7,840 nt of DNA from Variovorax sp. (GTDB taxonomy: Bacteria > Pseudomonadota > Gammaproteobacteria > Burkholderiales > Burkholderiaceae_C). This document shows, piece by piece, positions 6,641 to 7,840 of the stretch; the first letter of the stretch is position 1; each line of letters starts with the position of its first letter. The position numbers and the translations under genes are program-made. The notes beneath the pieces are model-generated. The model did no database searches and was not told the origin of the DNA. It was given only the letters and a program-made list of their open reading frames with translations. The DNA is taken from positions 1 to 7,840 of the forward strand of contig JAQGMX010000061.1 in NCBI GenBank assembly GCA_028292145.1, given 5' to 3'.

Positions 6641-6936
6641 CCGCCGGGGCAGTCCGGAGGCTGCTGGCCGTCGGGCCGCTGCTGTCCCGCATCGTCGCAG
6701 CGATCTTCGGCGGTTATGCGCTGGCTGCGCTTTCGAGCGTGGCGGCGCTGGCGCTGCCGGTCGACCGCACGCAGGCCGTCATCGGCGGCGTTCTGCTGAG
6801 CTTTGCGGTCTACACCGGTGCGGTGATCTGGGTATTCGCCGTGCGATCGGCGCGGCGCGCGTGGGTCGGGCTGCTGCTCGCGGCAGTGGTGCTGGCGGTG
6901 CCCGCGGCCGCCGTCTGGAAAGGGTACGGCGCATGA
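6637..6936 (+). CDS. DUF3649-family small membrane protein (iron-uptake accessory)
   Basis: A 99-residue, very hydrophobic protein with three predicted helices at about 18-40, 46-68 and 74-94. The segments LLSRIVAAIFGGYALA, LLSFAVYTGAVIWVFAVRSA and RRAWVGLLL match what I recall of DUF3649 proteins, which are usually annotated as iron-uptake or iron-transporter accessory proteins and sit between DUF4198/TonB-receptor genes and a PepSY-type gene. It begins with GTG inside the sequence GTGA that also holds the upstream stop, and ends in ATGA, which starts the next gene. It is therefore almost certainly translated by coupling within the operon. No catalytic or metal-binding residues stand out; it may be a subunit or stabiliser of the PepSY membrane protein. 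Function is inferred from context. Confidence 0.82.
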   Translation: MTAGAVRRLLAVGPLLSRIVAAIFGGYALAALSSVAALALPVDRTQAVIGGVLLSFAVYTGAVIWVFAVRSARRAWVGLLLAAVVLAVPAAAVWKGYGA

Positions 6937-7840
6937 AAGTCCCAGGCATCCGCCAGACGATGTCCGACCTGCACATCTGGACCGGCCTCCTGGTCGGCTG
7001 GGTGCTCTATGCGATGTTCCTCACCGGCACCGTGAGCTATTTCCGCGACGAAATCTCGCAGTGGATGCGGCCCGAGGCGCCGGCCGTGAAGCAGGTGCCC
7101 GATGCGGCGCTGGTGAGCGATCGCATCGTCGCCTCGCTCGCCGTACTCGCACCGACGAGCACGCAGTGGAGCTTCAGCCTGCCCGACGCGCGCACGCCGA
7201 CGGTCAGCAGCTTCTGGCGCAATCCGGGGTCCCGGCGTGCTTTCGGCAGCGCCACTTTCGATCCTGCGACCGGCCAGAAGCTCGCCGTGCGCGAGACGTC
7301 AGGCGGTGACTTCTTCTTCCGCTTCCACTTCGACCTGCATTACCTGCCGCCGATCTGGAGCCGCTGGATCGTCGGCTTCTGCGCGATGTTCATGCTGGTC
7401 GCCATCGTCAGCGGCGTGATCACGCACAAGAAGATCTTTGTGGACTTCTTCACGTTCCGCTGGGGCAAGGGCCAGCGGTCGTGGCTGGACGCGCACACGG
7501 CGCTGTCGGTGATCGGTCTGCCGTTCCATTTCATGATCACCTACAGCGGACTGATCACGCTGATGCTGCTCTACATGCCTTGGAGCGGAAACATCGCGCT
7601 CAAGACGCCCGAGGCGCGCCAGGGCATGCAGGCGCAGATGAGCTCGTTCCTGCAACCGGCAAAGCCGAGCGGACAGGCCGCGCCGCTGGTGCCGGTCGGT
7701 CCGCTCGTTCGGCAGGCGCAGGCGCGATGGGGCGGCACGGAAGGCGTTGGCGGCGTCGGCAGCGTGAACATCACCAATCCCGGCGATGCCACGGCGCAGG
7801 TCGTCGTGGTGCGCAGCGAGCGCACGCGCGTCGGGACGAG
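6933..7840 (+). CDS. PepSY-type transmembrane protein, putative ferrisiderophore reductase, 3' end missing
   Basis: The first 302 codons are present and the frame is open to the window edge. The protein starts MKVPGIRQTMSDLHIWTGLL, the usual beginning of PepSY-associated membrane proteins, with a first helix at about 14-36. A periplasmic PepSY-like domain follows (about 45-135), ending in FHFDLHYLPP. Further helices lie at about 143-164 and 190-214, then a second periplasmic segment starts near 218. Conserved-looking histidines lie at or near the helix ends: H14, H132, H136, H165, H188 and H199. In characterised relatives such as Pseudomonas FoxB, membrane histidines hold haem, and the protein passes electrons to ferric siderophores in the periplasm to release iron. 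Which histidines serve here is not shown. The start ATG overlaps the DUF3649 stop (ATGA). The Fur box upstream supports an iron role. The substrate siderophore is unknown and no TonB receptor is visible in the window. Confidence 0.85.
   Translation, partial: MKVPGIRQTMSDLHIWTGLLVGWVLYAMFLTGTVSYFRDEISQWMRPEAPAVKQVPDAALVSDRIVASLAVLAPTSTQWSFSLPDARTPTVSSFWRNPGSRRAFGSATFDPATGQKLAVRETSGGDFFFRFHFDLHYLPPIWSRWIVGFCAMFMLVAIVSGVITHKKIFVDFFTFRWGKGQRSWLDAHTALSVIGLPFHFMITYSGLITLMLLYMPWSGNIALKTPEARQGMQAQMSSFLQPAKPSGQAAPLVPVGPLVRQAQARWGGTEGVGGVGSVNITNPGDATAQVVVVRSERTRVGT

Noticed and set aside
7299..7655. Frames opposite the PepSY gene
   Set aside because: They are shadows: the + strand frame carries clear PepSY-type helices and motifs from 6933 to the edge.
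1..7840. Search for CRISPR repeats, insertion-sequence ends, tRNA/rRNA genes, phage or defence genes
   Set aside because: No regularly spaced repeats, transposase-like proteins, terminal repeats or cloverleaf-like sequences were seen; all long stretches are explained by ordinary chromosomal genes.

Overview
The window looks like ordinary chromosomal DNA from a high-GC betaproteobacterium, most likely of the order Burkholderiales. The evidence is the uniformly high GC, the tight gene packing, the SuhB sequence beginning close to HPMLN, and a DUF4198-DUF3649-PepSY iron cassette of the kind seen in proteobacteria. No insertion sequence, phage gene, CRISPR array, tRNA or rRNA was seen, and codon use appears homogeneous. 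The genus cannot be fixed from this sequence alone.

Left part (1-1216, + strand): the C-terminal part of a sensor histidine kinase, of the kind called QseC, runs in from the left edge. It is followed by a small secreted OB-fold protein of the YgiW/YdeI (BOF) family. In enterobacteria ygiW sits just upstream of qseBC; here the relative of ygiW follows the kinase, so the functional link is kept with a different order.

Middle part (1227-5701, - strand): three genes form a probable operon, transcribed right to left. They are an inositol-monophosphatase-family protein (SuhB) with an unusual C-terminal tail of about 95 residues, a 751-residue FUSC/YccS-type inner-membrane protein starting one base after the suhB stop, and a 368-residue MscS-type mechanosensitive channel 25 bases further on. 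The last gene converges on ygiW with only 10 bases between the stop codons.

Right part (5702-7840, + strand): a 183-base divergent region carries a good Fur box. It is followed by three tightly coupled genes: a periplasmic DUF4198 protein, a three-helix DUF3649 membrane protein, and a PepSY-type inner-membrane protein cut by the right edge. The genes overlap by 4 bases each (GTGA, then ATGA). Together they look like an iron-repressed accessory module for ferric-siderophore use, probably reductive iron release at the inner membrane, with the DUF4198 protein as a possible periplasmic metal binder.

Nothing here is clearly a new system. The most interesting items are the Fur-controlled cassette with a predicted N-terminal histidine on its secreted protein, the suhB-FUSC-mscS linkage, and the SuhB tail.
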